A stretch of DNA of 64,000 nucleotides from WHSW01 sp963722175 (lineage in GTDB: Bacteria > Actinomycetota > Thermoleophilia > Solirubrobacterales > 70-9): NCBI GenBank assembly GCA_963722175.1, contig CAVRKA010000001.1, forward strand, positions 62,001 to 126,000, written 5' to 3'. The notes under the pieces were generated by a model. It saw nothing but the letters and a program-made list of their open reading frames with translations, was not told the DNA's origin and made no database searches. How positions within the stretch are numbered: the first letter of the stretch is position 1; each line of letters opens with the position of its first letter. The position numbers and the translations under genes are program-made. Below, in pieces: positions 16,903 to 25,252 of the stretch.

Positions 16903-17577
16903 CTATCCGGGCCGGATCAGCCGACCCTCGGAGGGCTGGACCAGAACCCAACCCTGGCCCGAGAGCCCGAGCTGGAAGCTCTCGCCGGAGCCCATCCCGA
17001 TCAGGCTCTTCGCTTGGACCTCGGTCTTCAGGCTCGTCGACACGCCGCCCGACCAGGCGATCGCCGCCTGCGGGTCCGCGAAGGTTGGCGCGCTGCCCAC
17101 GTCCAGCTTCACCGGTTCGCCGTCCGAGACGAGCGCAACCAACCCGGTTCCGTGCAGGTGGATGTTGAAGAGGCCGCCGGCAAGCATCCCTGCCGTGCCT
17201 CCCTTCACCCGCGTCACATCCCACTCGATCTCGGTCTCGAACGCGAGGATGTTCGCGCCGTTCACCGTGATCGATTCGTTACCGAGGCGCAGCACGTGGA
17301 CGAGCATCGCCTGGTTGGCGAGGAACAACTCGCCGGTGCCCTCCGCCTGCATCAGCCGCAGCGACTCGCCCGTCGCCGCCTTCTTCAGGAAGCGCCCAAG
17401 CCCGCCGCCCTTGTGCTCGAACCGGACGTCGCCCTGGTACGCGACCATCGCCCCGTTCCTCGCCATCACCGAGGCCTCGGACAACTCGACCTTCAAGAGG
17501 CGCGGACCCTGAAGCGTGAACGCCTCTCCGGTCTCGATCTCCTGGTACTTGGCGAGCGATGTGTCGATATCCGTCAT
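16903..17577 (-). CDS. AIM24/TIGR00266 family protein
   Basis: A 224-aa all-beta protein rich in Gly and small residues, with VMARNGAMVAYQGDVRF, KAATGESLRLMQAEGTGELFLA and the C-terminal SLIGMGSGESFQLGLSG block of the AIM24 (DUF124) family. Bacterial members are widespread double-beta-helix proteins of unclear biochemical role, and the mitochondrial namesake affects inner-membrane organisation. It is encoded as a separate gene on the minus strand downstream of the cyclohydrolase. Confidence 0.8.
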   Translation of the reverse strand: MTDIDTSLAKYQEIETGEAFTLQGPRLLKVELSEASVMARNGAMVAYQGDVRFEHKGGGLGRFLKKAATGESLRLMQAEGTGELFLANQAMLVHVLRLGNESITVNGANILAFETEIEWDVTRVKGGTAGMLAGGLFNIHLHGTGLVALVSDGEPVKLDVGSAPTFADPQAAIAWSGGVSTSLKTEVQAKSLIGMGSGESFQLGLSGQGWVLVQPSEGRLIRPG

Positions 17578-17672
17578 CGGCGGCAGCCTATTGCTCGCTG
17601 GACGCCGGCGAACGGCGAACCGCTGTCGATCGCGTCCGGGGGCCGGTCGTCAGCGACAGCGCCTCGGCGGCG

Positions 17673-18224
17673 CTAGCCGCCGCCCGGCCCGACCCGATCC
17701 CGCGCGGCGGCGGCACGGCCGATGGCGTCGCGGGCGCGCTCGGCGCGAGGGTCCCGCGGGTCGGAGAGGTTGGCCGCGACGAGATTGGCTGCGCCGCGGG
17801 CGGCGGCCGCGGCGAGCTCGCACGCCGCGATCGCGTCGGGGGTGAAGGGCCAGCTCCCGGCCGCGGCGATGTGGGCCGCGGCGGTGGCCACCACCGCGGC
17901 GGTCTCCGCGATCGCGAGCGGCGGCTCACTCGCCAGCTCGAGCGCCGCCGCGCGCGCGGCGGCGTCCGGCGCCTCGACCACCGCCGCGTAGGCGCGGGCG
18001 TCATCGTCCGCCGCGTTCAACGCCGCGGCCCGCAGCTCGGCGCCGCGGGCCCCGAGCGCGCGCATGGCGACGGAGTCGGACCCTCCGCCGGTCGACTCGA
18101 GCCGGTCCGCGGCCAGCGGGGCGGTCAGCTCCACCAGCGCCGCCGCGGTCGCACACGTAAGGGCGCAGGCGACCCCGGCCGCGGCCGCCTCGTCGCGGTC
18201 GGCGATCGCGTCGAGCCATTCCAT
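17673..18224 (-). CDS. fchA: Cyclodeaminase/cyclohydrolase-family protein, probable methenyl-THF cyclohydrolase
   Basis: This 183-aa, Ala-rich, all-helical protein matches the formiminotransferase-cyclodeaminase C-domain family: an N-terminal GVACALTCATAAALVELTA segment and regularly spaced helices ending with NLVAANLSDPRDP. Stand-alone members include clostridial FchA, which interconverts 5,10-methenyl- and 10-formyl-tetrahydrofolate. It lies directly downstream of fhs in the same direction, so it would supply 10-formyl-THF for formate release. The gene is shorter than usual (about 200 aa) but keeps the core. Confidence 0.75.
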   Translation of the reverse strand: MEWLDAIADRDEAAAAGVACALTCATAAALVELTAPLAADRLESTGGGSDSVAMRALGARGAELRAAALNAADDDARAYAAVVEAPDAAARAAALELASEPPLAIAETAAVVATAAAHIAAAGSWPFTPDAIAACELAAAAARGAANLVAANLSDPRDPRAERARDAIGRAAAARDRVGPGGG

Positions 18225-18235
18225 CGGCAGAACGC

Positions 18236-18289
18236 TAGATGGTTGATTCCATGGCAGCGTGTGCGCGGGGCCGTGGGATCACCCATCTA
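18236..18289. repeat. Inverted repeat of a 15-bp motif between fhs and the cyclohydrolase gene
   Basis: Two 16-bp arms (18236-18251 and 18274-18289) form an imperfect inverted repeat around a 22-nt loop. The core, AGATGGKTGATYCCA, recurs at 29654-29755 and 54184-54205, each time at or just after a stop codon. It begins 11 bp downstream of the fhs stop. There is no T-tract, so it is at best an unusual terminator or 3'-end stabiliser. Confidence 0.75.
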
Positions 18290-18300
18290 GGCCGCCTGGA

Positions 18301-19977
18301 TCAGAACAGGCCGACCGTCCGGCCCTCCGCGTCGATGTCGACGTCGAAGGCGGCGGCGGTCTTGCCGAGGCCCGGCATCTGCTGGATGTCTCCGCAGAGC
18401 GGCACCAGCCACCCGGCGCCCGTGTAGGCGCGCAGGTCGCGCACCGGGAGCTGGAAGCCCGTCGGCGCGCCCAGCAGCCCCGGGTCCGCCGACAGCGACA
18501 GCGGCGTCTTCGCCATGCAGACCGGCAGCTCGGTCAGCCCCTGGGAGGCGAACTGCTCGATCTTGTGCTCGGCCTCGAGGTAGTAGAGGACGCCGTCCGC
18601 GCCGTACACGCGCTTGGCGATCGTCTCGATCTTCTCCTTGATCGTCGCCGCGTCCTCGTAGAGAAAGCGGAACTCGTTCGGCTGATCGCAGGCGGCGACC
18701 ACGGACTCGGCCAGGTCCGCGACTCCTTTGCCGCCCTGTGCGAACCCGTCGCTGACGGCGGCGGCAAAGGCACCCCCTTCGGTCGCGAGCCTGGCCACGA
18801 GCTCAACCTCCTCGTCGGTGTCCTCCGGGCGCCGGTTGACCGCGACCACCGCCGGCAGGCCGAACTCGCGCACGATCCCGAGGTGGCGGACGAGGTTCTC
18901 GATTCCGGCCTCGATCGCCGCCAGGCCCGCGGCCTTGGCCGGGGCCCGCCCGTCGTCCAGCTGGCCGTGGTGCTTGAGCGCCCGCACGGTGGCGACGACG
19001 ACGATCGCGTCCGGGGCGATGCCCCCGGTCCGGCAGACGATGTCGATGAACTTCTCCATCCCCATGTCGGAGCCGAAGCCCGCCTCCGTGATCACGTACT
19101 CGCCGAGCTTCAGCCCAAGCAGATCCGCGATCAGCGACGAGTTGCCGTGGGCGATGTTGGCGAACGGTCCCGCGTGCATCAGGCACGGCTGGCCCTCGAG
19201 GGTCTGGATCAGGTTCGGCTTGATCGCGTCCTTGAGCAGGACGGTCATCGCGCCGGCGGCGCCGAGGTCCTCGGCGGTGACCGGATCGCCGCCGAGGGTG
19301 TAGGCGGCGGTGATCCGCCCGATCCGCCGGCGCAGGTCCTGGAGGTCGCGGGCGACCGCCAGGATCGCCATCACCTCCGACGCCGCGGTGATGTCGAAGC
19401 CGCTCTCGCGCGGGTAGCCGTTCGCCTTGCCGCCGAGCCCGAGCGCGACCTGGCGCAGGGCGCGGTCGTTCATATCGACCGCTCGCTTCCAGGTCACCCG
19501 CAGGGCGTCGATGCGATGCGGGTTGCCGTGCAGGATCGACGCGTCGAGGATTGCGGCGAGCAGGTTGTTGGCGGCGCCGATCGCGTGGATGTCGCCGGTG
19601 AAGTGGAGGTTCAGGTCCTCCATCGGGACGACCTGCGCCAACCCGCCCCCGGCCGCTCCGCCCTTCATCCCGAACACCGGCCCGACCGACGGCTCACGCA
19701 GGCAGAGCACCGGGCTGCGGCCGATGTAGCCCATGCCCTCGGTGAGCCCGACGGAGGTCGTCGTCTTGCCCTCGCCGGCCTTGGTGGGAGTGATCCCGGT
19801 GACGCAGACGAGCTTGCCGTCCGGCCGGTCGGCGAGCCGGTCCATCGCCGCGAGCGAGATCTTGCCCTTGTAGCGGCCGTACGGCTCGATCTCGTCCGGC
19901 TCGAGGTCCAGACGGGCGCCGACCTCGTCGATCGGTATGAGCGCCGCGTCCTGGGCGATCTCGAGGCTGTTCTTCAT
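18301..19977 (-). CDS. fhs: Formate--tetrahydrofolate ligase
   Basis: A 558-aa enzyme that reversibly couples formate, THF and ATP to 10-formyl-THF. The P-loop TPTKAGEGKTTTSVGLTEG (about residues 60-78), the FGMKGGAAGGG block and the HAIGAANNLLAA segment are diagnostic. It follows the last sarcosine-oxidase-like gene by 25 nt and has a GGAGGGG ribosome site. In this context it probably runs towards formate and ATP, draining C1 units from N-methylglutamate oxidation to the formate dehydrogenase encoded 10 kb away. Confidence 0.95.
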   Translation of the reverse strand: MKNSLEIAQDAALIPIDEVGARLDLEPDEIEPYGRYKGKISLAAMDRLADRPDGKLVCVTGITPTKAGEGKTTTSVGLTEGMGYIGRSPVLCLREPSVGPVFGMKGGAAGGGLAQVVPMEDLNLHFTGDIHAIGAANNLLAAILDASILHGNPHRIDALRVTWKRAVDMNDRALRQVALGLGGKANGYPRESGFDITAASEVMAILAVARDLQDLRRRIGRITAAYTLGGDPVTAEDLGAAGAMTVLLKDAIKPNLIQTLEGQPCLMHAGPFANIAHGNSSLIADLLGLKLGEYVITEAGFGSDMGMEKFIDIVCRTGGIAPDAIVVVATVRALKHHGQLDDGRAPAKAAGLAAIEAGIENLVRHLGIVREFGLPAVVAVNRRPEDTDEEVELVARLATEGGAFAAAVSDGFAQGGKGVADLAESVVAACDQPNEFRFLYEDAATIKEKIETIAKRVYGADGVLYYLEAEHKIEQFASQGLTELPVCMAKTPLSLSADPGLLGAPTGFQLPVRDLRAYTGAGWLVPLCGDIQQMPGLGKTAAAFDVDIDAEGRTVGLF

Positions 19978-20002
19978 CTGTGGACTTCCCCTCCGTGATT
20001 GG

Positions 20003-21220
20003 TCAATGTGAGACCGCCGCCGCCCCGAGCTCGGAGACGAGGCGATCGCGGTAGAAGCGATCGAGCGCGAACGGCTCGATCAGCCCCGGCGTCGTCCCGG
20101 TGGCGGTCAGCTCGGCGAGCGTGGTGCCGACGATCGGGGCGGCCTTGAAGCCGTAGGTGCCCCAGCCGGTGCTGAGCAGGAATCCCTCGACCTCGGTGAC
20201 GCCGAGGATCGGGCTGAAGTCCGGGCTGATGTCGCACAGGCCGGCCCAGCTGCGCAGGATCCGAGCCCGTTCCAGCTGCGGGAAGAGCTCGAGCGTGTGG
20301 CGCGACGACTCCTGCAGGAAGTTGAGGGTGCCCTGCTGGCGGTACGTCGTCCACGGCTCGATCTCGGCGCCGATCAGGAACTCGCCGCGGTCGGTCTGCG
20401 AGATGTAGACGTGCATCTGCGACGAGACGATCACGACATCGAGCAGCGGCTTCAGCGGCTCGGTCACGAACGCCTGCAGGATGTGGGTGGTGATCGGCAG
20501 GTCGAAGCCCGCCATCGCGGCGATCGTCGAGCTCCAGCCCGCGGTCGCGCTGATCACGTGCCCGGCGGCGATCGTGCGGCCGTTGCGCAGCGTCACGCCG
20601 GTGGCCCTGCCGTTCGACCGCTCGATCCCGGTGACCTCGGTGTACGGGTGGATCTCGGCGCCGGCGGCGTCGGCGGCCCGGGCGAAGCCCCAGACCACGG
20701 CGTCGTGGCGGATGATCCCGCCGGGCGGGTGGTAGAGCGCCCCCATGACGGGATAGACGGCGTCGGGCTCGAGCGACATCGCCGGCGCCAGGCGCCCGAC
20801 CTCCTCGGGGCCGATGACGCGCGAGTCGATACCGCAGAGCCGGTTGACCTCCGCGCGCTCGGTCATCACGAACATCGCCCGGTCGGTGTGCGCGAGCGTC
20901 AGGTGCCCCTCCTGGGAGAAGAGCAGGTTGAAGCCGAGCTCCGCCGACAGCCGCTCGTACAGCTTCACCGAAGCGTCGTAGAAGCGCGCGCCCTCCGGGG
21001 TCTTGTAGTTCGAGCGCAGGATCGTCGTGTTACGGCCCGCCGCGCCCGAGCCGATGTAGTTCTGCTCGAGCACGCAGACGTCGGTGATCCCGTGGTTGCG
21101 GGCGAGGTAGTACGCGGTCGCGAGTCCGTGGGAGCCGCCCCCGATGATCACGACGTCGTAGCGGTCCCGCAGTTCGCCGCGGGGTCGCCACATCCGCCGC
21201 TTGCGGAACAGGTCACGCAC
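20003..21220 (-). CDS. mgdA: Sarcosine oxidase beta-like subunit (N-methylglutamate dehydrogenase MgdA)
   Basis: A 405-aa flavoprotein with the YDVVIIGGGSHGLATAYYLA FAD fold, GAAGRNTTILRSNY, and HPPGGIIRHDAVVWGFARAA, the region that carries the covalent flavin histidine in heterotetrameric sarcosine oxidases. The C-terminal STGWGTYGFKAAPI block completes the FAD site. It oxidises the N-methyl group. The GTG start overlaps the preceding gene by 8 nt. Because gmaS and mgsABC adjoin on the other strand, N-methylglutamate is a likelier substrate than sarcosine. Confidence 0.9.
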   Translation of the reverse strand: MRDLFRKRRMWRPRGELRDRYDVVIIGGGSHGLATAYYLARNHGITDVCVLEQNYIGSGAAGRNTTILRSNYKTPEGARFYDASVKLYERLSAELGFNLLFSQEGHLTLAHTDRAMFVMTERAEVNRLCGIDSRVIGPEEVGRLAPAMSLEPDAVYPVMGALYHPPGGIIRHDAVVWGFARAADAAGAEIHPYTEVTGIERSNGRATGVTLRNGRTIAAGHVISATAGWSSTIAAMAGFDLPITTHILQAFVTEPLKPLLDVVIVSSQMHVYISQTDRGEFLIGAEIEPWTTYRQQGTLNFLQESSRHTLELFPQLERARILRSWAGLCDISPDFSPILGVTEVEGFLLSTGWGTYGFKAAPIVGTTLAELTATGTTPGLIEPFALDRFYRDRLVSELGAAAVSH

Positions 21221-21935
21221 GGGCGACCGCCTCGGTCCCGACCGCGCGCCCGCCCAGCTGCCTGGTCGCGTCGGTGAACACCGTCCAGACGTAGCTCGCG
21301 TATCCCGCTCCGAACAGGTGCAGGAACCGGTCGCCGTGCTCGCGGAGGATCATCCCGGGCACCCGCGCCACCGAGACGGGCGCGAAGGCAGCCTCCGCGA
21401 AGTGCTGCGGGCGCAGGTCCAGCGCCGTCGCCCGGGCGAAGGCCTCCCGGGCCAGCGGCCCGACGACCAGGTTCGAGGCCAGGCTCGTGGTGAGCTCGAG
21501 CACGGAGACGAACCCCGGCCGGCGACCCGCCGCTGCCTGCAGGGCATCCCGGACCGAGGCCGTCGACTCGGGCAGGGTGACGGCGATGACCCGTTCGCCG
21601 CTGATCGGACACCACCAGGTTCCGTCGGCGTCGGCGGCCTGCCCGGGGGCGAGCCGGGCGCCGCCCGTGAGCTCGGCGACGATCGCCGCTACGTCCACGG
21701 GGGCTCCCTGCAGCTCGAGCTTGCCCAGGAAGGAGACGTCGGCGACGCCGACCGCGCGCCGGCAGGCCTCGACCTCGGCGTCCGGGGCGCCGAAGCCCCC
21801 CACCGTCCGCCACCCGGCCCGCGTTTCGATGCGGGCTCCGGCGGCGCGGTGCGCCCACTCGATCGGGCTCCGCGGCTCCGGCCGCTCGCCGTCGACGACG
21901 GCGGTGGCGTCCGCGGCCAGGAATTCGAAGCTCAT
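21213..21935 (-). CDS. mgdD: Sarcosine oxidase gamma-like subunit (MgdD)
   Basis: This 240-aa protein has the GcvT-like fold of the small gamma subunit: RTVGGFGAPDAEVEACRRAVGVADVS near the N-terminus and MILREHGDRFLHLFGAGYASYVW at the C-terminus. It contributes to the folate/flavin interface of the heterotetramer and has no catalytic motif of its own. The ATG overlaps the alpha-subunit stop by 4 nt. Its length is slightly above the usual 200 aa. Confidence 0.85.
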   Translation of the reverse strand: MSFEFLAADATAVVDGERPEPRSPIEWAHRAAGARIETRAGWRTVGGFGAPDAEVEACRRAVGVADVSFLGKLELQGAPVDVAAIVAELTGGARLAPGQAADADGTWWCPISGERVIAVTLPESTASVRDALQAAAGRRPGFVSVLELTTSLASNLVVGPLAREAFARATALDLRPQHFAEAAFAPVSVARVPGMILREHGDRFLHLFGAGYASYVWTVFTDATRQLGGRAVGTEAVARA

Positions 21936-24814
21936 CCGCGCAGCCGCTCCTGGTCGGGGTCGTAGAACGGTGCCGTCTGCACCGTCGCGCTCAGGCGCCG
22001 GCCGGCGTCGGCGAGCGTGATCGAGCTCCCATCCTCGGCCATGGCGGCGGGCACCCACGCCATCCCGATCGTGCGCTCGAGCAGTGGCGAGAAGCGCGAC
22101 GACGTCACCCGGCCCACCGGCTTGTCGTCGTCCAGCACGGCGGCTCCCTCGGCCGGCACCGCGCCGTCTTCCATCGTGAAGCCGACGAGCATGTTCTCGT
22201 TGCCGCGCTCGCTGACCGCCTCCAGGGCCCAGCGGCCGATGAAGTCCTCCTCCTTGTCGAACTTGACGATCCAGGGCATCGCCGCCTCGAGCGGGTTCGA
22301 CTCGGCGTCGGTGTCCTGGCCGACCAGGATGTGGAGCTTCTGCAGCCGCAGGACTCGCTGCGGCTCGAGGCCGAACGGCCTGATCTCGTGCGGCTCGCCC
22401 GCGGCCATCGTCGCGTCCCACAGGTGCTCGGCCAGCGCCGCCGGGCAGTGCAGCTCGTATCCGAGCTCGCCGACGAAGCCGATCCGCAACAGCAGGCAGG
22501 GGACGCCTGCGACCCGCGCCCGCTTGCCGTCCAGGTACGCGAACGACTCGTTCGAGCAGTCCAGGTCGGTGAGCCCGCTCAGGATCTCCCGTGCCCGCGG
22601 GCCGGCCAGGTTGAAGGCGGAGAGGCCCTGGCTGACGTCGGTCAGGCGGACCTCCATGTCCCACTCGGCCAGCCACCAGGCGAACCAGCTTTCGACGGCG
22701 TCCGCGCCGCTGGACGTCGTGGTCACGTAGAACGAGTCGTCGTCGAGGCGGCAGATGGTCCCGTCGTCGGTGATCCGCCCGGCGTCGTCCCCCAGCACCC
22801 CGTAGCGGATCCGGCCCGGCTTCAGGTTGTCGAAGCGGTTCGGGTAGAGGCGGTTCAGGAAGGCGCCGGCGTCGGGGCCGGCGACGATCAGCTTGCCGAG
22901 TGTCGAGACGTCGATCAGGCCGGCGCCCCGGTGGACCGCCATCGTCTCGCCCTTCGGATCGCCGTAGTCGTAGGGCCGGCGCCAGTCGCCGGCCCACATC
23001 ACGTTGCCGCCGAGCTCCTGATGGCGCCCGTGGACGGCGGAGCGCTTCGCCGGCTCGAAGGGCCGACCCGCCAGCGCGCCCATCGGCACCGCCGACCACG
23101 GCGGCCGCGCGGTCGTCATCCCCACGTCGGCGACGTCCGTGCCGGTGTCGGCCGCCGTCTGCCGGATCGCGGCGAGCTGGCACATGCGGCCCTGGCACGG
23201 GCCCATGGTCACCGTCGTGTAGCGCTTCAGCAGCTCGAGCGAGTCGAACCCCTCGTCGATCGCGTAGGTGATGTCCTTGGTGGTGACGTCTTCGCACAGG
23301 CACGCGAAGCACTTCTCCTTGCGCCCCAGGTCGGTCCCGGCGGGGGCGGGAACGGCGTCGATCGCGGGCTCGGCGGCCTCGGCGAGGGCCCGGCGGTCGG
23401 ATTCGAGGCGCTCGCGGTCAGCCGCCTCGCCGAGCTCGAGCGAGATCGCCGCCTCCGCGCCCGCGACCGCTCCGGAGAGCCCCGCCTGGCCGCGCGACGC
23501 GTGGCCGGCCACGGCTCCGGCCATGTGGATTCCGGCCGGCACCGCCTCGGGGACGTACGCGCCGGCGGCTGCGTCCCAGCGCGCCTTGGCGCCGGCTTGG
23601 AGCACCAGCGAGGTCGCCGGGACCGTGCCGCCGGAGACGGCGATCAGATCGCAGTTGACGGTGTGCTCGGTCCCGGCGCGGGCACCGCCGTCCGCGTCGA
23701 GCTCCGCGACGACCGCGCCGATGACGTGACGCCGCCCCCCGGCGCGCACCACCGCCCTGCCGCGCCAGAGCGGGATCCCGGCGCGCTCGATCCGTTCCGC
23801 CAGCTCCCTGCTGGCACCGCTCGCGCGCGCATCGGCGATTCCCGCGATCTCGACTCCGGCGTCGTGCAGCGCGAGGGCCGACTCCAGGCCGCGGTCGGCC
23901 GTTGTCGCGACGACCGCGGCCTTGCCCGGCCGGACGCCGTACAGCGACGCGAGCCGCTGCGCGCCGGAGCACAGCATCACCCCGGGCAGGTCGTTGCCCT
24001 CGAACATCAGCGGCTGCTCGATCGAGCCGGTGGCCGCGATGTGCCGCTCGGCCCGGACCTGGTGGAGGGTGCTCCCCTCCCAGATCGGGACGATCCCGTC
24101 GAAGTAGCCGAGCGCCGCGGCCGGAGCCAGAACCTCGACCCCGACGGCGCGCACGCGTTGGGCGAGCTCGTCGGCCGGCTCGGCGCGAGCGCCGAGCAGC
24201 GCCGTCCCGCCGAGCTCCGGGCCGTCGTCGGCGAGCACGACGTCAGCGCCGAGCTCGGCCGCTCGCAGCGCCGCGCTCATCCCCGCGACGCCGCCGCCGA
24301 TCACCAGGACGTCCGCCCGGCGGCGCCGGTACTCGGTGCGCCACTCGCGCTCCTTCTGCCGGCGGGCGAGCCGGCCCAGGCCGGCGGCGTTGCGAAGCAC
24401 CTTCTCGTAGAGCGGCCACAGCCGGCGCGGCCTGATGAAGGTCTTGTAGTAGAAGCCGGGCGGCGTCAGGCGGGTGCCGAGGATGTCGGTCGCTCGCATC
24501 GCGTCGAAGCGCAGCGACGGCGTCGCGTTCATGTGGACGACCTTCATCCCCTCACGGACCGGCTCGGTGCAGGCGCGGACCCCGGGCCAGCCGTCGACGT
24601 CGACGAGGCAGTTGGGGCACTGACCGGCACAGCAGAGGAGGCCACGGGGCCGGTGGTACTTGAAGCTGCGCGACAGCACGCGGTGGCCGGCGGCGTGTAG
24701 CGCGGACCCGATCGTGTCGCCCTCGAACGCCTCGATCCGCCTGCCGTCGAAGCTGAACGAGAGGCGGCGATCGCGGTCGATCCGCTCGCCGGAGCTGGGG
24801 GGGAGGCGGCTCAT
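21932..24814 (-). CDS. mgdC: Sarcosine oxidase alpha-like subunit (MgdC), folate- and NAD-binding
   Basis: A 960-aa multidomain protein. Residues 20-100 form a ferredoxin-like domain with CCAGQCPNC; residues about 170-420 are a pyridine nucleotide-disulfide oxidoreductase fold beginning LVIGGGVAGMSAALRAAELG; residues 490-570 hold a Cys-rich BFD-like segment (CFACLCEDVT, GPCQGRMCQ); residues 600-960 are an aminomethyltransferase (GcvT) domain that binds tetrahydrofolate and captures the methylene group. It is the largest subunit of the dehydrogenase. The ATG at 24814 overlaps the delta-subunit stop as ATGA. Confidence 0.92.
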   Translation of the reverse strand: MSRLPPSSGERIDRDRRLSFSFDGRRIEAFEGDTIGSALHAAGHRVLSRSFKYHRPRGLLCCAGQCPNCLVDVDGWPGVRACTEPVREGMKVVHMNATPSLRFDAMRATDILGTRLTPPGFYYKTFIRPRRLWPLYEKVLRNAAGLGRLARRQKEREWRTEYRRRRADVLVIGGGVAGMSAALRAAELGADVVLADDGPELGGTALLGARAEPADELAQRVRAVGVEVLAPAAALGYFDGIVPIWEGSTLHQVRAERHIAATGSIEQPLMFEGNDLPGVMLCSGAQRLASLYGVRPGKAAVVATTADRGLESALALHDAGVEIAGIADARASGASRELAERIERAGIPLWRGRAVVRAGGRRHVIGAVVAELDADGGARAGTEHTVNCDLIAVSGGTVPATSLVLQAGAKARWDAAAGAYVPEAVPAGIHMAGAVAGHASRGQAGLSGAVAGAEAAISLELGEAADRERLESDRRALAEAAEPAIDAVPAPAGTDLGRKEKCFACLCEDVTTKDITYAIDEGFDSLELLKRYTTVTMGPCQGRMCQLAAIRQTAADTGTDVADVGMTTARPPWSAVPMGALAGRPFEPAKRSAVHGRHQELGGNVMWAGDWRRPYDYGDPKGETMAVHRGAGLIDVSTLGKLIVAGPDAGAFLNRLYPNRFDNLKPGRIRYGVLGDDAGRITDDGTICRLDDDSFYVTTTSSGADAVESWFAWWLAEWDMEVRLTDVSQGLSAFNLAGPRAREILSGLTDLDCSNESFAYLDGKRARVAGVPCLLLRIGFVGELGYELHCPAALAEHLWDATMAAGEPHEIRPFGLEPQRVLRLQKLHILVGQDTDAESNPLEAAMPWIVKFDKEEDFIGRWALEAVSERGNENMLVGFTMEDGAVPAEGAAVLDDDKPVGRVTSSRFSPLLERTIGMAWVPAAMAEDGSSITLADAGRRLSATVQTAPFYDPDQERLRG

Positions 24815-25065
24815 CGCTCCGGGAGGCCCACCCACTGCACCTCGTTGGTGGTCGTGTCGCGCTCGGCCAGGAACCAGGCCCGGCAGCCGGAGCGGTGATA
24901 CCACCACTCACGCTGGACGCCCGCCACGTTGCGGCGGAAGTAGTTGTAGGCGTTGAGGTCGCGCTCGGACGGCTTTGCGGTGGGCCGCGGAACGACCTCG
25001 CCGCCGTAGGCGAAATCGGTGACCTCGCGCTCGCCGCAGTTGGGACAGGTGAGCTGGAACGACAT
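24811..25065 (-). CDS. mgdB: Sarcosine oxidase delta-like subunit (MgdB), zinc-binding
   Basis: An 84-aa protein starting MSFQLTCPNCGEREVTDF and ending with HRSGCRAWFLAERDT. The CPNCG pair and a later Cys form the zinc site of sarcosine oxidase delta subunits. It is the first gene of the minus-strand operon mgdB-C-D-A-fhs. The ATG at 25065 is preceded by a weak ribosome site and a 33-nt leader from the predicted promoter; an in-frame start at 25182 would run through that promoter and was rejected. Confidence 0.9.
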   Translation of the reverse strand: MSFQLTCPNCGEREVTDFAYGGEVVPRPTAKPSERDLNAYNYFRRNVAGVQREWWYHRSGCRAWFLAERDTTTNEVQWVGLPER

Positions 25066-25097
25066 TTGCTGAAGGCCCGCCTTGGGCCTCCGACCAC

Positions 25098-25126
25098 ACA
25101 CTAGACAAATTGGTACAAAGACGCAA
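25098..25126 (-). promoter_or_regulatory. Promoter/operator of the mgd-fhs operon
   Basis: On the minus strand TTGCGT (25126-25121) and TAGTGT (25103-25098) are 17 bp apart. The spacer (25120-25104) matches 14 of 17 positions of the site in front of the cluster 1 -10 element. The identical placement in two otherwise unrelated promoters points to one regulator. Confidence 0.6.
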
Positions 25127-25216
25127 GACGATCGTCGTGACGGCGGTCGGAGTCGACGCAGGGCGATATGTGGGGAGAGCACATAGGACCTCGATCAATC
25201 CTGGCGCGCCCGGCCA

Positions 25217-25245
25217 TTGTTCGCGGCGAGCATGTGTGAGATACC
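25217..25245 (+). promoter_or_regulatory. Putative gmaS promoter (leaderless type)
   Basis: TTGTTC (25217-25222) and GATACC (25240-25245) are 17 bp apart and lie 8 bp before the ATG at 25253. There is no good Shine-Dalgarno, so transcription probably starts at or next to the ATG. Confidence 0.35.
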
Positions 25246-25252
25246 CCCAGGG

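Noticed and set aside
22331..24700. 789-codon plus-strand frame
   Set aside because: Antisense of mgdC; composition is that of a GC-rich shadow frame and no domain is visible.
20003..25065. Classical sarcosine oxidase operon for creatinine or glycine betaine use
   Set aside because: gmaS-mgsABC adjoin divergently and no glyA, creatinase or betaine genes are present; N-methylglutamate dehydrogenase fits better, though sequence alone cannot exclude sarcosine.
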